A stretch of 64,000 bases of DNA from Hofstenia miamia (Eukaryota; Xenacoelomorpha; Acoela): positions 1,714,569-1,778,568 of the forward strand of contig SCFE01000033.1 of assembly GCA_004352715.1 (NCBI GenBank), in the 5' to 3' direction. The notes under the pieces are model-generated. The model ran no database searches. It worked only from the letters and a program-made list of their open reading frames with translations, and was not told the DNA's origin. Shown here one piece after another: positions 61,350 to 64,000 of the stretch. How positions within the stretch are numbered: position 1 is the stretch's first letter; each line of letters opens with the position of its first letter. The translations under genes and the position numbers were made by a program.

Positions 61350-61770
61350 CTATAGATGAATATCTTCTTGCAGTTGAAACATGATCATTTTCTGTTTCTC
61401 TTGCTCTTCAATTTCCATTTCTTCTTCTCTTACCTTTATTGTCTTGTTTGCGTAGTTAATGACACAACCATTTTTTGTCCAAAAATAATTTCCCAATATG
61501 ACTTCATATGGTAATGCATTATTGTGTGTGTTGACCACCACCAAAGGTTGTTCGAACGTCATGTTTGCAATTCTCATTTGTGCAACGTCTATCATTCCCT
61601 TCATATCAATGTAGTCCCCTGACACGTTAATTAGTCTTTTGTTACAATTCTTCATGTCTTCTCTTTGAAATCCTAGCACATTCATCACTCATTATCAGTG
61701 ATTATAAATGTTGCTGCTCCAGTATTGATTGTCGCCTTTGTCATCACTCCATTAATGGCTATTGCTATTG
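61350..61770 (-). pseudogene. Ty3/gypsy aspartic protease with altered active site
   Basis: The minus strand reads ATINTGAATFIIT at about 61735-61695, where retropepsins have D-T/S-G. The Asn codon AAT is at 61726-61724, a G-to-A change from GAT. A frame change and stop follow. The downstream frame, 61688-61350, then shows the flap-to-C-terminal part with LPYEVILGNYFWTKNGCVI, the usual hydrophobic-ILG motif. Loss of the catalytic Asp would abolish Gag-Pol cleavage. Confidence 0.75.
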
Positions 61771-61836
61771 TATTCATCATGTCAAGGTTCATTAGGATCA
61801 TTATCACTGCACGGTTGTTATGAGTCTGCACTCTAC

Positions 61837-63436
61837 TTAGTTTTCTGACTCCTTGTCGGTTGGTGTTGCTTCATTCATTTCATCTTCTGTTTGTAATATG
61901 TCCTCCTCATCATAGTATGCTTCTTTGTCACCTATGACGTTTATCTGCTTTGGGCAGTCTGGTTTTTTATGGCCTTTCTGTCCGCAGCCATAGCATTTAA
62001 CGTCCTTTTCTTTCAATTTGCGCATTTTTCCATCCTTTCCCTTGACTTTTATTACTTTTTCTTGTTTTACTTCAGGATAATTTTTGTTGGGAGTATGCGA
62101 CTTGAAATTACTTTTCCATGTTGGTGCATCTCTGTACCATGCAGCTTTCTCGTATATCTGAGCATTGTTCTCAATCGTGGCTTGTATGTCGACAGCTTTC
62201 TGGATCATCCTCTCTAGTTTGTCATTGACGTCGCATTTAATCTCAAATTGTGTTTTGATGCTTTCTGGCATGCCTTTGCAGATATGCGAGAATAAGTCGT
62301 ATTTCAAATAAGTATTTCCCCTGGAACTGAGCATCAGGAGCAGCTCGACCTGTTGCATGTAGTTTCGGATATCATCTGTTTTCCTCATTTTTGTCGCATT
62401 CAAAATANNNNNNNNNNNNNNNNNNNNNNNNNNNNNNNNNNNNNNNNNNNNNNNNNNNNNNNNNNNNNNNNNNNNNNNNNNNNNNNNNNNNNNNNNNNNN
62501 NNNNNNNNNNNNNNNNNNNNNNNNNNNNNNNNNNNNNNNNNNNNNNNNNNNNNNNNNNNNNNNNNNNNNNNNNNNNNNNNNNNNNNNNNNNNNNNNNNNN
62601 NNNNNNNNNNNNNNNNNNNNNNNNNNNNNNNNNNNNNNNNNNNNNNNNNNNNNNNNNNNNNNNNNNNNNNNNNNNNNNNNNNNNNNNNNNNNNNNNNNNN
62701 NNNNNNNNNNNNNNNNNNNNNNNNNNNNNNNNNNNNNNNNNNNNNNNNNNNNNNNNNNNNNNNNNNNNNNNNNNNNNNNNNNNNNNNNNNNNNNNNNNNN
62801 NNNNNNNNNNNNNNNNNNNNNNNNNNNNNNNNNNNNNNNNNNNNNNNNNNNNNNNNNNNNNNNNNNNNNNNNNNNNNNNNNNNNNNNNNNNNNNNNNNNN
62901 NNNNNNNNNNNNNNNNNNNNNNNNNNNNNNNNNNNNNNNNNNNNNNNNNNNNNNNNNNNNNNNNNNNNNNNNNNNNNNNNNNNNNNNNNNNNNNNNNNNN
63001 NNNNNNNNNNNNNNNNNNNNNNNNNNNNNNNNNNNNNNNNNNNNNNNNNNNNNNNNNNNNNNNNNNNNNNNNNNNNNNNNNNNNNNNNNNNNNNNNNNNN
63101 NNNNNNNNNNNNNNNNNNNNNNNNNNNNNNNNNNNNNNNNNNNNNNNNNNNNNNNNNNNNNNNNNNNNNNNNNNNNNNNNNNNNNNNNNNNNNNNNNNNN
63201 NNNNNNNNNNNNNNNNNNNNNNNNNNNNNNNNNNNNNNNNNNNNNNNNNNNNNNNNNNNNNNNNNNNNNNNNNNNNNNNNNNNNNNNNNNNNNNNNNNNN
63301 NNNNNNNNNNNNNNNNNNNNNNNNNNNNNNNNNNNNNNNNNNNNNNNNNNNNNNNNNNNNNNNNNNNNNNNNNNNNNNNNNNNNNNNNNNNNNNNNNNNN
63401 NNNNNNNCAATTGAATGCACTAGGTGCAAAGTCCAT
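61837..63436 (-). pseudogene. Ty3/gypsy Gag with CCHC zinc knuckle, partly in gap
   Basis: The C-terminal half reads openly from 62407 to a stop at 61837. A helical stretch (MQQVELLLMLSSRG, then GMPESIKTQFEIK) is followed by a basic linker and CYGCGQKGHKKPDC, the C-x2-C-x4-H-x4-C knuckle that binds genomic RNA. An acidic tail ends it. The N-terminal half is lost in the 1000-N gap. A possible start at 63436 (MDFAPSAFN) lies just right of the gap, but the link across the gap is assumed. Confidence 0.75.
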
Positions 63437-63709
63437 ACGATGAAAACTTGCTGAGATATTGGCGAATGTTTTACTCCATCTGTTCTGAAATAATGTTTAC
63501 ATATTATCATGACTTTTTGTTCCAAAATAATGTTTACATTTCCAAACTTTTATATAATTATTGAAAAACATTTATAAATACTATTAAAACCAATTTTAAT
63601 AATTATTAAACAAAACAACATTTTATTATTTTATTTTAGATAAGGAGTCTTCAATTTTACACCCACAATTACTTCTCATTGATGATGAGTTAACAACAAT
63701 TTCGCCTGT

Positions 63710-63910
63710 TCAAAGTAGTTTAGAAGCATTTCTCCAAAGTTTTGAAATTGAAACTCTCAACATGTTGTATTTAGCAGAAATTTCATTTATAACTCCATGC
63801 TTCAACTTGGGCGGATTTCTGCTTAACATATTCATCAGAAAATCTTGAAAAATCACACTTCTTTGTTCATTAGACAAGTGGTAAGTTGGATGCAATCGTT
63901 CTGTAGCCAT
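63710..63910 (-). pseudogene. HTH ORF resembling the N-terminus of plant-type mariner transposases
   Basis: A 66-residue minus-strand ORF begins MATERLHPTYHLSNEQRSVI and ends ISAKYNMLRVSISKLWRNAS. The pattern L-S/T-NEQR-x2-I, about 15 residues, K-L-K-x-G-x-I-x2-I/V, then a helix-turn-helix ending in K/R-x-W, is that of DNA-binding N-termini in plant-type mariner (DD39D) transposases. A stop follows, and no catalytic domain is seen to the left before the gap. It is either a decayed transposase start or a domesticated fragment. Confidence 0.45.
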
Positions 63911-64000
63911 TTTAGGTTTGTACCTGCAACAAAAAAATTTAACTTATTAATTAAAAAATGAAGCCATGGAAATTTTTTTGGTCCAGATGTAATACATAGA

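Larger units (their letters stand above)
58214..63436 (-). mobile_element. Ty3/gypsy-type LTR retroelement, decayed
   Basis: The minus strand carries, in genomic order from right to left, gag with a CCHC knuckle, protease, reverse transcriptase, RNase H and integrase. This protease-RT-RH-IN order is that of Ty3/gypsy (Metaviridae), with no envelope gene seen. Three gaps (62408-63407, 60953-61002, 58214-59213) remove most of gag, part of RT and the 3' end. No LTR, primer-binding site or polypurine tract could be identified. Frame changes and stops show it is inactive as assembled. Confidence 0.85.

Overview
This is AT-rich animal DNA: spliceosomal genes with GT-AG introns, several classes of transposon, and scaffold gaps. 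The evidence for an animal is an ERK5-type MAP kinase, a CUB/LDLa single-pass receptor-like protein, and a TTC12 orthologue. TTC12 is a cytoplasmic factor for assembling axonemal dyneins, so the animal probably has motile cilia or flagellated sperm. I cannot fix the phylum. An arthropod, a hydrozoan or another AT-rich invertebrate would all fit. No tRNA, rRNA, CRISPR or bacterial-type operon was seen.

Layout. 1-2.7 kb: a broken Tc1-like transposon with a duplicated end. 3.0-15.0 kb: four exons (minus strand) of an ERK5/MAPK7-like kinase, split by a 10.6-kb intron that holds a hAT-type MITE and a 5'-truncated LINE. 15-27 kb: mostly featureless AT-rich DNA. 27.7-28.1 kb: a hAT-type MITE with a perfect 8-bp target duplication. 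29.0-33.3 kb: an eight-exon gene (minus strand) for a 640-residue CUB-CUB-CUB-LDLa-TM protein. 33.5-35.6 kb: intronless TTC12 (plus strand), head to head with the receptor gene across 224 bp. 36.7-40.1 kb: a decayed LINE with PHD, endonuclease and reverse transcriptase parts. 40.3-44.3 kb: long inverted arrays enclosing remnants of an adenovirus-type cysteine protease and a probable penton/minor capsid protein, which I read as a deleted Maverick/Polinton. 44.6-45.8 kb: an internally deleted piggyBac element with TTAA ends. 47.5-51.1 kb: LINE debris and one unexplained ORF. 54.2-58.0 kb: a mariner-type element broken by a nested element with TAA duplications. 58.2-63.4 kb: a decayed Ty3/gypsy retroelement (minus strand). 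63.7-63.9 kb: an HTH ORF resembling the N-terminus of plant-type mariner transposases.

The three host genes have no evident joint pathway. The receptor gene and TTC12 may share a promoter region. The most unusual items are the Maverick/Polinton remnant, the TQY activation-loop motif of the ERK5-like kinase, the intronless TTC12, and the nested DNA transposons.

Assembly caution. Every single-N join (13277, 41168, 42581, 42921, 57511) and the 110-N gap at 54563 are flanked by near-identical direct repeats. These local duplications are probably unresolved haplotypes or failed overlaps, not biology.
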